Shown: positions 14,547-24,656, counted from the first letter of the stretch. The stretch: DNA of 29,773 bases from Bacteroidia bacterium (GCA_025999115.1 BNWW01000028.1:1-29773), one strand, 5' to 3'. The notes: generated from the sequence alone by a model not told the origin. Translations and numbers: made by a program.

Positions 14547-15477
14547 TATTCTAACAATCAATATTTTAAATACGAATCACTTCAACGAATTAGCCGGCGA
14601 TTACCGCACCCATCTGTTGCTCGAAAAGTCGCTTTCAAAACATTCGGTGGCGGCGTATATGGACGATTTGGCCAAACTTTTGTCCTACCTCGAAGTCGTC
14701 GGGAAACAACCCGAAGAAGTGGTTTTGGAAGATTTGCAGAATTTGTTGATTTCGTTGCACGAAATGGGCATTCATCCGCGTTCGCAAGCCCGCATCATCT
14801 CCGGAATCAAATCGTTTTACCGCTATTTGGAATTGGAAAACCGGATTACGAAAGATCCGACCGAATTGCTCGAATCACCCAAAATCGGTTTAAAACTCCC
14901 CGAATTTCTGACTTTGGACGAAATCAACGATATGATTGCCGCCATCGACCTTTCGCTTCCCGAAGGACAACGCAACAAAGCCATTTTGGAAACGCTTTAC
15001 AGTTGCGGTTTGCGCGTTTCGGAACTGATTGGATTGCGTTTTTCCGATTTATACCTCGACGAAGGTTTTATCAAAGTTAATGGCAAAGGCGGGAAACAAC
15101 GTTTGGTGCCGATTTCCAAAACAGCCGTCAAAGAAATTCAATTGTATTTGCTCGACCGGAATCATATTGATGTGAAAAAAGATTTTGAAGATTACTTGTT
15201 TCTCAGTCGCCGCGGGACGTCGCTTTCGCGCATCATGATTTTTCATTTAATCAAGGAATATGCCGAGGCTGCAGGGATTCATAAAAACGTGAGTCCGCAC
15301 ACTTTTCGCCATTCGTTCGCCACGCATTTGTTGGAGGGCGGCGCCAATTTACGCGCGATTCAAGCGATGCTGGGACACGAAAAAATTACTACGACCGAGA
15401 TTTATACGCATTTAGACCGGGATTATTTGCGGAGTGAGATATTGATGCATCATCCGCGGAATCAGGAATCACATTAA
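14539..15477 (+). CDS. xerD: Tyrosine recombinase XerD-like
   Basis: 312 aa from a TTG at 14539, overlapping the HIT stop. A TTG at 14515 would add eight residues. No ATG is placed suitably before the N-terminal SAM-like core-binding domain (FNELAGDYRTHLLLEK...VAAYMDDL, about 15-95). The catalytic set is complete: Arg159 (SCGLRVSE), Lys183, His254 and Arg257 (HTFRHSFATH), His280 (LGHEK) and Tyr289 (TEIYTHLD). Xer recombinases resolve chromosome dimers at dif. The length and lack of a partner integrase cassette favour the housekeeping enzyme over a phage integrase. The last 9 nt overlap the convergent acetyltransferase gene. Confidence 0.9.
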   Translation: MSNILTINILNTNHFNELAGDYRTHLLLEKSLSKHSVAAYMDDLAKLLSYLEVVGKQPEEVVLEDLQNLLISLHEMGIHPRSQARIISGIKSFYRYLELENRITKDPTELLESPKIGLKLPEFLTLDEINDMIAAIDLSLPEGQRNKAILETLYSCGLRVSELIGLRFSDLYLDEGFIKVNGKGGKQRLVPISKTAVKEIQLYLLDRNHIDVKKDFEDYLFLSRRGTSLSRIMIFHLIKEYAEAAGIHKNVSPHTFRHSFATHLLEGGANLRAIQAMLGHEKITTTEIYTHLDRDYLRSEILMHHPRNQESH

Positions 15478-16035
15478 TTCTTCTTGGGTGCAATCCCATT
15501 CGTAAGCCCGTGTTTTGGGAATCAATTTCAAATCGCCGGAACCGGAAACGACCGTTACGTTCGATGGAATATCTTGCCGAATCACACAGCCGGCGCCGAT
15601 AACTACGTTGTCGCCAATCGTCACTCCAGCTGTAATCGAACAATTCGCGCCAATCCAAACGTTGTTTCCGATAACAACTCCTTTTTTAATTCCTTTTTTT
15701 CGAAAATCATATTTACCATGATTAGTCGTTGTAATCGCTGTATGTTGCCCGATTTCAACATTGTTTCCAAGTTTCAATCCTCCGGACGCACTGATATAAA
15801 CACCCAAACTATCACCCGGATCACAACAAATGCCTTTTTCTATTTTTTCCCAATTGAGAATCAGACTTGTAAAATGTACCGGCCAAGGCACTTGCCGATT
15901 GAATCCGGCAATTTTTTGCATAATAAAAAAATGCCTGAAAATCTGATGATACGATGTGTATCCTTTTTGTCGTTTGAATTGCGGATATGCCCAATGAATG
16001 AGCGGTTTAAGTAGAAAATTAAGAAGTTTTTTCAT
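15469..16035 (-). CDS. Hexapeptide-repeat (left-handed beta-helix) acetyltransferase
   Basis: 188 aa. The N-terminal part (1-85) is helical, of the CysE/WbbJ type. From about residue 88 hexapeptide repeats run GGLKLGNNVEIGQHTAIT, GVVIGNNVWIGANCSITAGV, TIGDNVVIGAGCVIRQDI, with the catalytic-type His in TTTNHGK. Such trimeric enzymes transfer acetyl from acetyl-CoA to a sugar or serine hydroxyl. Next to a flippase and an asparagine-synthase-like gene, O-acetylation of a surface polysaccharide unit is more likely than cysteine synthesis. The gene overlaps the upstream gene's end by 17 nt, is last in the prs-prfC operon, and converges on xerD with a 9-nt overlap. Confidence 0.82.
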   Translation of the reverse strand: MKKLLNFLLKPLIHWAYPQFKRQKGYTSYHQIFRHFFIMQKIAGFNRQVPWPVHFTSLILNWEKIEKGICCDPGDSLGVYISASGGLKLGNNVEIGQHTAITTTNHGKYDFRKKGIKKGVVIGNNVWIGANCSITAGVTIGDNVVIGAGCVIRQDIPSNVTVVSGSGDLKLIPKTRAYEWDCTQEELM

Positions 16036-17605
16036 TAAATTTTTGAATTATGTGGGAAATTCGTAATAAATACCATTCAGAAAAAATGCCGTTGGATGCC
16101 AATATTTTACGATATTGGTGTGCTTGTTTCAGGTCGTCAATAAAACCTTGTATGTAATATTGTGTACCGATAATGTCGTTTTTTTGGAAATTGATCAATC
16201 GTTTCAAAAAAGGAAACGCTTTTTTGAGTTTTGCGCGGAAAGCGACTTTATTAACGAGGGCTTGTGAAGGGTATAATTCTTCGTTCGCAAAAGAAATATC
16301 ATATTCTTCAAATAATTCGCTTAATGTTTCTTTATAGAGATTTTTATCATATTTATACGAGAACGGAGCATGAACAAAAAAATCAAACAAGGCTCTATCT
16401 GCCAGAGGATGCAAGTATTCAAATCCGAAAAAATCCCAAATTTTCGAGGCGTGAAAACCAAATTTAGCCGTCGTTTCTTGGAAACGCCAATTTTCATACA
16501 ACAGATACGGCGGATAATTTTTATTTTGATCAAATATTAATTCTTTTTGTATGATTTTCAATTCGTTACGACGAGGATAAACGTATGAAAAAACATGATC
16601 TAAAACATAATCAACAAACTGAAAATCGGCATTTCTCATTTTTTCACTTAATAAATCACCGACGATTGCACCTGAATGTCCCGGAATAAAAACGGTATCA
16701 GATGAAATTTTTTGCTCCTCAATTAATTCACACAAAGCGTAATAATCTTGTTCGGAAAACGTACAACTATAATTGGAAGCAAAATCGACATATTCTTGGA
16801 ATAGCAAATCTTGATTCAATTTTTTATCCTTATATTTTTCATAATTAATAGTTAAAAATGGATAATGCAATCGTTCCGCCGTTCGCCGCGCATTATTCAA
16901 TTCAATATTGTTATTTTTCCCAAATGTATAACACAAAACATTTGGATAATTGTTTTTCCGGAGCAAATAAGCCATCAAACGCGAATCGTAACCGCCGCTT
17001 AACGGAATCGCCACCGGACGACCGGCCAAAACTTCCACCATCCGTTGTCCGACATGATCCAAAACCGTTTTCAATTCGGCTTTCAGTTCTTCACGCGTTT
17101 GAGTAGAAAAAGTATTCGTCAAAAATTCGGTATGAAATTGAGTTTTGATTTGATTGTCTTCATAACACAAACTTTGGCCGGCGATTAATTGAAATACATC
17201 TTTCAACAAAGTTTTATTTCCGGTTACAAAACCCGAATAACGAACCAATACGGCACTTTCTTCATCCAAAACCATCGGGATATTTTCTTTGGCTAATTCG
17301 TCCGGATTATCCGTTAAAAAGAAATCATTTTTTTGTTGATGATAAAAAAGCGGAAACGACCGAGCATGATCAATCACCGCCCACAGTTGATTTTCTTTAC
17401 GCAGGACAATGGAAAATAATCCGTTAGCTTCCCGTATTTTTTGTTGAAAATCGCTAAACGATTCTACATCAGAGAAATAATCAATTAATTTTTCTTTTCT
17501 CAATAATTGATTTCCGGGCGTAAAAAGATACCCTTTAACCCAAACGGAATCGTCTTTTGAAAACCATTTGTATCCTTTATTGTAAACCAATCGAACCTGT
17601 ATCAT
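16019..17605 (-). CDS. Asparagine synthase-related protein with degenerate glutaminase domain
   Basis: 528 aa from the ATG at 17605. This start is preferred because it overlaps the flippase stop as ATGA; a longer frame begins at 17692 inside the flippase gene. The N-terminal half resembles a class II glutamine amidotransferase fold (NGLFSIVLRKENQLWAVIDH, PLFYHQ). However, it starts MIQVRL with no Cys2 nucleophile, so glutamine hydrolysis is unlikely. The C-terminal half is an ATP-pyrophosphatase domain with the PP-loop PLSGGYDSRLM (203-209 for SGGYDSR) and a helical remainder. Members in polysaccharide clusters are thought to amidate or otherwise activate carboxyl groups on sugars, with ammonia or an amine as donor. 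Context (flippase upstream, acetyltransferase downstream) fits that, but the reaction is not known. Confidence 0.8.
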   Translation of the reverse strand: MIQVRLVYNKGYKWFSKDDSVWVKGYLFTPGNQLLRKEKLIDYFSDVESFSDFQQKIREANGLFSIVLRKENQLWAVIDHARSFPLFYHQQKNDFFLTDNPDELAKENIPMVLDEESAVLVRYSGFVTGNKTLLKDVFQLIAGQSLCYEDNQIKTQFHTEFLTNTFSTQTREELKAELKTVLDHVGQRMVEVLAGRPVAIPLSGGYDSRLMAYLLRKNNYPNVLCYTFGKNNNIELNNARRTAERLHYPFLTINYEKYKDKKLNQDLLFQEYVDFASNYSCTFSEQDYYALCELIEEQKISSDTVFIPGHSGAIVGDLLSEKMRNADFQFVDYVLDHVFSYVYPRRNELKIIQKELIFDQNKNYPPYLLYENWRFQETTAKFGFHASKIWDFFGFEYLHPLADRALFDFFVHAPFSYKYDKNLYKETLSELFEEYDISFANEELYPSQALVNKVAFRAKLKKAFPFLKRLINFQKNDIIGTQYYIQGFIDDLKQAHQYRKILASNGIFSEWYLLRISHIIQKFNEKTS

Positions 17606-18897
17606 AATGTGTGATTTGTTAATTCGTAAGTACGGATAATGCGAAAATACCAGATTACTTTCGCACTCAACATCAAAGTCGCCACTCCACAATAAAGCAG
17701 AATGGCCAAATCAAAACTATTAAAATAAATTCCTGAATATAAAGCAATTAGTTTTATTATCAAATAAATAATTTCGATGTGCATTGCTGTTTTTTGTTTG
17801 AATAAAACATCGGGGACACAAGACAATGAAGCTACAATAAGGGATAAAAACAGACAAGGCAACAAACATCTCAAATAAAATCTCGAATCTATCCATTTGT
17901 TGCCGAAAAGAATCTCAAACCAATGATCGGGGATGAAAAATATTCCAATAAATACCGGTAAAAATACAAAGAAACAAAATTTCAAAAACATTCGGCATTC
18001 CGATTGAAAGCTCTTTTTTTGTTGAATTTGTTCCGCTATTTTTTTGTATAATACTTGATAAATTGAACTGCTTAATAAATTAATCGGCCGGAAACCAATC
18101 ATAAACGCCAATGCAAACAACCCGATTTCTCTTGAACCGAAATAGGCTGAAAGCAATAAAACAGGTAAATTCCCGGAAATTGAATTAATTAACCCGTGCG
18201 GCAATTCATATTTCGGAAAATTAGAATACGTTTTCGCCGCCATCCGTATCTCCTCTTTATCCCAATATATCAGTTGTTTAAATGATTTCCGGCCGGCAAT
18301 CACACTTCCGACCGTCGCTAAACATTGGCCCCAAAACTGTCCCCAAATCAAACCGAATTGCGTAAAACCTTTCCAACCGAACAAGCCTTTTAAACCCGAA
18401 CTGAGAATATTTTGCGACAAATTATATGTGCTGATGTTGTAATATTTTTTTTGACGGATAAAATAATAATTTAAACTTTGCCAAATTCCGCCCAACAACA
18501 AATAAAACGGAAGAAACGGCAGCAACGCAACCAATGATTCGCGATGAAAAACGCCGGCAATATTCTCTTTCCAACAAGCGGTAATGATCCCAAAAAGAAC
18601 GAAGCAACCGCCTGTTATCAATAAGGATAATTGAAACAAAGCCGTCGCCTGTTTTTCGGATTTCGGCAACACAATGGCTAATTCGTATTTTCCGGTAGTC
18701 AAAAGTGTTAAGGTGCCCACCAAACTCAAAAACCAGTTAAATTCGCCGAATATTTCGGGCGCATACAATCGCGTGAGAAGCGGATAAACGGCTATGGCAA
18801 TCAATTGTCCGATCGCATTAGACGATAACAATGCGGCCGAATATTTGAAAAATTCCGATTGCCGCAAAGAGGCAATATAGGGTCGTAGAGGAATCAA
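17602..18897 (-). CDS. Polysaccharide (O-antigen/capsule-type) flippase, Wzx-like
   Basis: 431 aa, about 12 hydrophobic helices throughout. The N-terminus [38 protein letters not shown] is typical of the Polysacc_synt family, as is the mid-protein [31 protein letters not shown]. These transporters flip lipid-linked oligosaccharides across the inner membrane. The start is a TTG overlapping the prfC stop (TTGA); no ATG lies before the first helix. The C-terminus overlaps the next gene by 4 nt, so translation is probably coupled across prfC, flippase and the asparagine-synthase-like gene. No glycosyltransferase or polymerase is in the window, so its substrate is made elsewhere. Confidence 0.85.
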   Translation of the reverse strand: MIPLRPYIASLRQSEFFKYSAALLSSNAIGQLIAIAVYPLLTRLYAPEIFGEFNWFLSLVGTLTLLTTGKYELAIVLPKSEKQATALFQLSLLITGGCFVLFGIITACWKENIAGVFHRESLVALLPFLPFYLLLGGIWQSLNYYFIRQKKYYNISTYNLSQNILSSGLKGLFGWKGFTQFGLIWGQFWGQCLATVGSVIAGRKSFKQLIYWDKEEIRMAAKTYSNFPKYELPHGLINSISGNLPVLLLSAYFGSREIGLFALAFMIGFRPINLLSSSIYQVLYKKIAEQIQQKKSFQSECRMFLKFCFFVFLPVFIGIFFIPDHWFEILFGNKWIDSRFYLRCLLPCLFLSLIVASLSCVPDVLFKQKTAMHIEIIYLIIKLIALYSGIYFNSFDLAILLYCGVATLMLSAKVIWYFRIIRTYELTNHTL

Positions 18898-20561
18898 AAC
18901 TCCGAACTAAAATGAAACCGAATTTTCGGAAAATCCTGTTGCGCCATCTGCAAAACATAAGCCGAATCGGCTAAAAACACGTCGCGCTCCTGCTTGTCTA
19001 AGGCCATGTATTGATATTTCCGTTTCTTGAAATTTTCCAATTCTTCGGGCGAATCGCTTTCAACCCAACAAGCTTTGTACAAATGAAGCGGTTCCCAACG
19101 GCATTGCGCACCATATTCGTGCAAAAGCCGGTACTGGATGACTTCAAATTGCAACTGACCGACCGTGCCGATAATTTTTCGTCCATTGTATTGATTGACA
19201 AATAATTGCGCTACGCCTTCATCCATCAATTGGTCGATGCCTTTGTTCAATTGCTTGGTTTTCATCGGATCGGCGTTTTCGATGTATTTAAACATTTCGG
19301 GCGAAAAACTCGGTAATCCCTTGAAATGCAAGACTTCGCCGGACGTGAGCGTATCGCCGATTTTAAAATTTCCCGTATCGGGCAAACCGATAATATCGCC
19401 CGCGAATGCTTCATCGACGGTTTCTTTTTTCTGCGCCATAAAGGCTGTGGCTTGCGAAAATTTCATCATTTTATCGAAACGCACGTGCTTGTAATTGGCA
19501 TTGCGCTCGAATTTTCCCGAACAGATTTTTAAAAACGCGATGCAACTCCGATGGTTCGGATCCATATTGGCGTGGATTTTGAAAATAAAGCCTGAAAACG
19601 GGTCTTCCGGATGAATGATTTTTTCTTCCGCAACCACCGGACGGGGTGATGGAGCGATCTGAATGAAACAATCTAATAATTCTTTTACGCCGAAATTGTT
19701 TAATGCTGAGCCGAAAAAGACGGGGGCTAAATCGCCTTTTAAATAGCGATCAAGAAAGGCATCATTGAGAGAATTGCCGTCATTGCGGGCTTGACCCGCA
19801 ATTTCCTGTTCATGGGATCCCGCGTTAAGCGCGGGATGACGGGACTTGATAGATTCATATACTCCTTCAATGAGTTCCAAATCGACACGTAATTTTTCCG
19901 CTTCCTTTTCGCCGATATGTTTTTCCAAGTCGGGATTATCCAAATTCTTAAATTCAACCGATTCGGTAATCGTCTGCTTACTCGGCGTATATAAATCTAA
20001 TTTTTCTTCGTAAATATTATAAACGCCTTTGAATTTGGCGCCCATTTCGATCGGCCAACTCAGCGGTCGAACGTGGATTTGCAGTTCCTGTTCCAATTCG
20101 TCCAAAAGGTCGAACGGATCTTTCCCGTCGCGGTCCATTTTATTCACAAAAATCATGACCGGTGTTTTGCGCATCCGGCACACTTCCATCAATTTGCGGG
20201 TTTGCGCCTCCACGCCTTTGGCAATATCGACCACGATAATTACGCTATCGACGGCCGTCAACGTACGATAAGTATCTTCCGCAAAATCTTGGTGGCCGGG
20301 CGTATCCAAGATGTTGATTTTGTGGTTGTTGTAATCGAAACCCATCACGGAAGTCGCTACGGAAATACCGCGTTGTTTTTCGATTTCCATCCAGTCGGAG
20401 GTCGCCGTTTTCTTGATTTTATTCGATTTCACGGCGCCGGCTACATGAATCGCTCCTCCGAAAAGCAAGAGTTTTTCGGTCAGTGTCGTTTTTCCCGCAT
20501 CGGGATGGGAAATAATCGCAAATGTGCGGCGACGTTGAATTTCGTTGGTCAGTTCGCTCAT
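18894..20561 (-). CDS. prfC: Peptide chain release factor 3 with an inserted palindromic element
   Basis: 555 aa. GTPase motifs are intact: HPDAGKTT (19-26), DTPGHQDF (86-93) and NKMDRD (140-145). The RF3 core continues with [20 protein letters not shown] and a C-terminal region ending near [14 protein letters not shown]3 uses GTP to recycle RF1/RF2 from the ribosome after peptide release. The usual length is about 525-530; the excess comes from roughly residues 238-265 ([20 protein letters not shown]...), which are encoded by a palindromic element at 19777-19842 and interrupt the normal run from ELIEGVYE to [11 protein letters not shown]. The frame is kept, so the protein is probably functional with a surface loop. 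It starts 14 nt after prs and overlaps the flippase by 4 nt. Confidence 0.93.
   Translation of the reverse strand: MSELTNEIQRRRTFAIISHPDAGKTTLTEKLLLFGGAIHVAGAVKSNKIKKTATSDWMEIEKQRGISVATSVMGFDYNNHKINILDTPGHQDFAEDTYRTLTAVDSVIIVVDIAKGVEAQTRKLMEVCRMRKTPVMIFVNKMDRDGKDPFDLLDELEQELQIHVRPLSWPIEMGAKFKGVYNIYEEKLDLYTPSKQTITESVEFKNLDNPDLEKHIGEKEAEKLRVDLELIEGVYESIKSRHPALNAGSHEQEIAGQARNDGNSLNDAFLDRYLKGDLAPVFFGSALNNFGVKELLDCFIQIAPSPRPVVAEEKIIHPEDPFSGFIFKIHANMDPNHRSCIAFLKICSGKFERNANYKHVRFDKMMKFSQATAFMAQKKETVDEAFAGDIIGLPDTGNFKIGDTLTSGEVLHFKGLPSFSPEMFKYIENADPMKTKQLNKGIDQLMDEGVAQLFVNQYNGRKIIGTVGQLQFEVIQYRLLHEYGAQCRWEPLHLYKACWVESDSPEELENFKKRKYQYMALDKQERDVFLADSAYVLQMAQQDFPKIRFHFSSEF
19777..19842. repeat. Palindromic element inserted in frame inside prfC
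   Basis: An outer stem CCGTCAT (19777-19783) pairs with ATGACGG (19836-19842). Inside are two hairpins: TTGCGGG (19783-19789) with CCCGCAA (19795-19801), and ATCCCGCG (19817-19824) with CGCGGGAT (19830-19837); one or two bases are shared between neighbouring stems. The GC content is far above the flanks. In the coding frame it reads as [11 protein letters not shown] and A-G-Q-A-R-N-D. That translation recurs in many unrelated bacteria where similar palindromes lie in or near genes. Such in-frame coding insertions are best known from Rickettsia palindromic elements; whether this belongs to that or another family is not decided here. Confidence 0.8.
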
Positions 20562-20575
20562 TCCAGCTTTTTAAG

Positions 20576-21514
20576 TTATGATAAATACAACGAACTGATT
20601 GATTCGTTATTGCAAACTCTCAAAATAGCGGTGGCGAATAAATCGGCCACGGAAATTACTTTCACTTTTTCGCTTTTTTTGGAATAGGGAATGCTGTCGG
20701 TAAACATGATTTCGGTCAGTCCCGATTGATCGACCCGCATCGAGGCCGGATCCGACATCACGGCGTGGGAAGCTAATGCGCGAACCGAATTAGCGCCTTC
20801 GGCCAACATCAAATCGGCCGCTTTGGTAATCGTGCCGGCGGTATCTACAATATCATCGATCAGCAAAACATCCAACCCTTTCACATCGCCGATGATTTTC
20901 ATTTCCGAAATTTCGTTGGCTTTTTTGCGCAATTTGTAGCAAATCACCATGGGCATATTCAAGTTTTTTGCGTAAGAATTGGCGCGTTTCGTTCCACCCA
21001 CGTCGGGCGTTGCAATCACCGGATTCGGCAAATTCCAAGTACGCACTTCTTCCAGAAAAATAGAAGAAGCGTACAAGTGATCGACCGGAACATCGAAGAA
21101 TCCCTGAATCTGGTCGGCGTGTAAATCCATGGTAATCAATCGGTTGATTCCTGCAATTTTCAGCATATCGGCCACTAATTTGGCGCCGATGGCCACGCGC
21201 GGTTTGTCTTTGCGGTCTTGCCGCGCCCAACCGAAATACGGAATGACGGCAATAATCGACTTGGCTGAAGCGCGTTTGGCGGCATCGATCATCAACAGCA
21301 ATTCCATCAGATTATCCGAACTCGGAAATGTAGATTGGATAAGGAACACATGAGCGCCGCGAATCGACTCTTCATACGAAACCGAAAATTCGCCGTCGGC
21401 AAACCGTTCGATTTTCATTTGTCCCAACGGACACTCCAATTGTTTACAGATTTTTTCGGCCAAATAGCGCGAACTTGTGCCGGAAAACACTTTGAAAGGG
21501 ACTTTTGCCTCCAT
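20576..21514 (-). CDS. prs: Ribose-phosphate pyrophosphokinase (PRPP synthase)
   Basis: 312 aa, the usual class I length. Conserved elements include FADGEFSVSYEESIRG (38-53), DLHADQIQGFFDVPVDHL (130-147), ATPDVGGTKRA, and the PRPP-binding loop DDIVDTAGT (220-228). It makes PRPP from ribose 5-phosphate and ATP for purine, pyrimidine, histidine, tryptophan and NAD synthesis, in the cytoplasm. It leads a five-gene minus-strand operon with prfC and three surface-polysaccharide-type genes. A -7 box lies upstream at 21562-21569. Confidence 0.95.
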   Translation of the reverse strand: MEAKVPFKVFSGTSSRYLAEKICKQLECPLGQMKIERFADGEFSVSYEESIRGAHVFLIQSTFPSSDNLMELLLMIDAAKRASAKSIIAVIPYFGWARQDRKDKPRVAIGAKLVADMLKIAGINRLITMDLHADQIQGFFDVPVDHLYASSIFLEEVRTWNLPNPVIATPDVGGTKRANSYAKNLNMPMVICYKLRKKANEISEMKIIGDVKGLDVLLIDDIVDTAGTITKAADLMLAEGANSVRALASHAVMSDPASMRVDQSGLTEIMFTDSIPYSKKSEKVKVISVADLFATAILRVCNNESISSLYLS

Positions 21515-21561
21515 GATTATGATAATTTTTTAGATTTTTAATTCTTTTTGGAATTTGAGTG

Positions 21562-21569
21562 CAAAAGTA
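21562..21569 (-). promoter_or_regulatory. -7 promoter element of the prs operon
   Basis: On the minus strand TACTTTTG matches TAnnTTTG, about 47 nt before the prs start. No clear TTTG -33 box is seen 20 nt upstream, so confidence is moderate. The 21515-21813 gap otherwise holds only the divergent promoter at 21709. Confidence 0.5.
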
Positions 21570-21708
21570 ATAGAAAAAAAGGAAAAATGGTAGATTGGGG
21601 GAGATTAATTGAGTTATTTAAGGTTAGCTACGAAAGTGCGGTAGTTTCATGAAAATGTGGTTTTCGTAAATTTTATTCATTTTTTACCTGATTTTAAAAT
21701 AAAATATT

Positions 21709-21716
21709 TATATTTG
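21709..21716 (+). promoter_or_regulatory. -7 promoter element of the RHS locus
   Basis: TATATTTG matches TAnnTTTG and is followed by an AT-rich leader of about 97 nt before the ATG at 21814. The -33 region is weak. I see no hairpin or other structure in the leader. Confidence 0.4.
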
Positions 21717-21813
21717 TCGTAATATTCTTTCCTACATAATTAATAATGATAGGATTGGCGTTATTAAGACTTCATACGTGGGTTTATTTAAGAACTAATT
21801 ATCTGTCAAATAT

Positions 21814-24654
21814 ATGAAAAAAGAAATTGCAATTTTCGTTCTATTAATGTTAGTGTGTGTGTTTCGCATATCGGCTCAAGGCTCTTCTCAGGGCGGGTGG
21901 GATAATGGCACCGGCGGCTCCGGTAGTTCTGGTGGAACAAACAACGTTATTGATCAACTAACCTATTTTAATGTGATCCCATCCCTTCCTCAAGTATCCG
22001 GTTTAGGAAATTATGGTAATCCGTTGCTTTCCGGCGCAACGGGTGCGCCTCAAATATCCATCCCGATTTATACGCTTCAAGAAGACGGTGTATCCATTCC
22101 CATTGCCTTGACTTACGATGCTACAGGTATTCGAGCGGAAGAAATTTCAACCGCAACAGGTTTGAAATGGCATCTTCAGGCAGGAGGCTCCATCTCCCGC
22201 ACTATAAGAGGCTTAGCTGATGATGATGCTAACGGATGGCGCAATCTTCATGATTTGGCATGGAAAAATACCCACCCATACACCTTCCCTGAAGTGTCGT
22301 GGAATAGTAACATCAATTGTTATCAACAACAATTGGAAGATATTGAGAATAATTTGTGGGATGTACTACCGGATATTTATTCGTATCATTTGCCTGAACA
22401 TCAAGGGTCGTTTTTCTTCGATAGCTCAAACCAACTGCAAAAAGTTGTAAACGATGATCTTAAAATCGATTATTCTACAAGCGGATGGTCTTGTGTAAAT
22501 AAGATGGGAGTAGTTTATAATTTTGGAGCAAGTAATTCGACGATAACAGTACAATCATCAGTCAACGGTGGCACTGCTACCTTTAATCCCGCCCGTTCCG
22601 GAAGCGGTATTAATGAATGGCATCTAAATTCCATTACAACTAAAAACAGTTATATCAATTTTTCCTATACCAATTATTCGTTTTCATACAGCATTACAAA
22701 CGGAATGGTTAAAAGAATAGACTATCTATCTCATACTACAACAACCGGACATAGCGCTAATTATACTTTTAATACCAAACTGCTTGACAAAATAGAATCT
22801 CCTCACGTCCGTATTGAATTTGTATATGCTACGGACAATGCGGCTTCTGTTTGGAAGAAAAAACTTACGGAAATAAAGATTATTTCCAAGTCAACCGAAG
22901 AAAGCAAAAGTTTTGTTTTGGAATACGACCGCTACGGCGGGTGCCCCAAACTGCGGTTGCGTAAAATTACCGAACAAGGATTCAACTCGTCGGCAAGCAA
23001 TAGAAAATGGGAATTTAACTACAATACCGGTAGTATCCCGGACATGAATACCAACGGTGTAGATTATTTCGGATATTATAACGCTGCAGGAAACGGCAGC
23101 TTGATACCCGTAGGTTTCCAATGGCACCTACAACAATATTCTGTTCTCAATTCCAGAAGTGTGAATAACTCGGTTATTGCCAACGGTATTCTCAATGAAA
23201 TCGTTTATCCGACCGGTGGAAAAACCAAATTTTATTATGAAGCGAATAAGGAAACCATATCGGGGAAAGATTATTATGCGCCGGGAGTTCGACTGCAAAA
23301 AACGGAAGACCTGTCGGATACCAATTCTAAATACAATGTAAAAGAATATTTTTATTCGGGATTAACCGGAAATACCTGGGAACAAGGCCTCTATGATAAT
23401 TTTCATGAACCCTCAGGCGATGATACTAACCCTTCTTTCGTGATGCTGTATTCTTCGCCGAAAAGATTGTATAACCCCAAACACGGGTATGGTTACAAGC
23501 AAATAGAAACCCGTTACTATTCAAACAATACAGCGGTCAATAAGGAAATTACCTACTATGAAATTAACAGTGTCGGCTCAACCTATTACCCAAAAATAGT
23601 AAAGAAATTAACTTACAAAGGGATGAATACCCTGCTGCAAAAAATGGAATACGAGTATTCGACTCAGGGATCTAACACAACTTACCCTCTCGGGTGGCGC
23701 ATTGAAAGCGATGATTACATTAATAATTTTAGTTATTATTGTAATAATATCCAACATTCAACCAAACATTATTATAAAGGCATTTTCACAGATTTTAAAT
23801 ATGAGAGCCATCGCGCCATTTTAGTTAAACACGTAACTACAACCGATTACTCGTCCAACGACAGTATTAAAAAAATTGTATCATACGGCTATAATTCTAA
23901 TTTGCAATTGGATTCCGAATATCATAGTTCAAGCAAGAAGAATTCAAACTCTGATTCTGATGTATATGAAAAACAAATACTGTATCCCGACAACAACTTG
24001 TATCCTAACTTGTATGCCAAATACATGATAGGTTTGCCGATTGGGATGAATGAATATAAGCAAACTTCTTATACTATTTCGCATCCAAATCTGATTTCGC
24101 ATCCAGATCAGATTTATATCCAATTAGTTACAGATACCTTACTTGTCGGAAAAGCCAAATGGGAATATGACAACAACGGTAATCCGACGGCCTTGTATGA
24201 ATTTATCAATAATCCAACGAATGACTATCTTGCATTGAAAGAAAATTACACCTACGGCGCAAATGGGAAAATCCGGACAATAACGTATAAGGATGAAACT
24301 TCCACTGTTTATCTCTGGGGCTACAACAACCAATACCCCATCGCCGAAATTCAAAACGCGACCTACGCACAAATCCAAAATATCTTGGGAAGTACGCTAA
24401 TCAATCGAGTTGCAAGCGCTAATACACCCGCTGCCGCCGATTTGACAGCAATCAATAATCTGCGAAACAATACTGCTTTGCCCTACGCTTTGGTAACGAC
24501 CTATACCTACCGTCCTCTCGTCGGTATGACCGGTAAAACCGACCCGCGCGGCATAGCAACGACTTACGAATACGATTCTTTCGGCCGCTTAGAATCCATC
24601 AAAGACGAAAACGGCGATTTATTGGAAAATACGGAATATCATTACAAAAATTAA
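21814..24654 (+). CDS. Secreted RHS/YD-repeat protein without a core/tip domain
   Basis: 946 aa. The signal peptide spans residues 1-22 (ends RISAQ) and is followed by a Gly/Ser-rich stretch. The N-terminal block (about 60-130: SGLGNYGNPLLSGATGAPQI, SIPIALTYDATGIRAEEIST, GLKWHLQAGGSISRTIRGL) is the conserved start of Bacteroidota RHS proteins. Beta-rich YD-type repeats follow, and the end (about 850-946) has the known RHS run NNQYPIAEIQNATYAQ, LVTTYTYRPLVGMTGKTDPRG, TTYEYDSFGRLESIKDENGD. It then stops without the RHS-associated core (DPxG) or a toxin tip. It is probably one half of a shell or surface fibre. The stop lies 2 nt before the first possible start of the T9SS-domain gene, so they are cotranscribed. 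Confidence 0.8.
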   Translation: MKKEIAIFVLLMLVCVFRISAQGSSQGGWDNGTGGSGSSGGTNNVIDQLTYFNVIPSLPQVSGLGNYGNPLLSGATGAPQISIPIYTLQEDGVSIPIALTYDATGIRAEEISTATGLKWHLQAGGSISRTIRGLADDDANGWRNLHDLAWKNTHPYTFPEVSWNSNINCYQQQLEDIENNLWDVLPDIYSYHLPEHQGSFFFDSSNQLQKVVNDDLKIDYSTSGWSCVNKMGVVYNFGASNSTITVQSSVNGGTATFNPARSGSGINEWHLNSITTKNSYINFSYTNYSFSYSITNGMVKRIDYLSHTTTTGHSANYTFNTKLLDKIESPHVRIEFVYATDNAASVWKKKLTEIKIISKSTEESKSFVLEYDRYGGCPKLRLRKITEQGFNSSASNRKWEFNYNTGSIPDMNTNGVDYFGYYNAAGNGSLIPVGFQWHLQQYSVLNSRSVNNSVIANGILNEIVYPTGGKTKFYYEANKETISGKDYYAPGVRLQKTEDLSDTNSKYNVKEYFYSGLTGNTWEQGLYDNFHEPSGDDTNPSFVMLYSSPKRLYNPKHGYGYKQIETRYYSNNTAVNKEITYYEINSVGSTYYPKIVKKLTYKGMNTLLQKMEYEYSTQGSNTTYPLGWRIESDDYINNFSYYCNNIQHSTKHYYKGIFTDFKYESHRAILVKHVTTTDYSSNDSIKKIVSYGYNSNLQLDSEYHSSSKKNSNSDSDVYEKQILYPDNNLYPNLYAKYMIGLPIGMNEYKQTSYTISHPNLISHPDQIYIQLVTDTLLVGKAKWEYDNNGNPTALYEFINNPTNDYLALKENYTYGANGKIRTITYKDETSTVYLWGYNNQYPIAEIQNATYAQIQNILGSTLINRVASANTPAAADLTAINNLRNNTALPYALVTTYTYRPLVGMTGKTDPRGIATTYEYDSFGRLESIKDENGDLLENTEYHYKN

Positions 24655-24656
24655 AA

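Noticed and set aside
17606..17692. Longer start for the asparagine-synthase-like gene at 17692
   Set aside because: The extra 29 residues are an alternative frame of the flippase C-terminus; the ATGA overlap start at 17605 aligns with the N-terminal domain.
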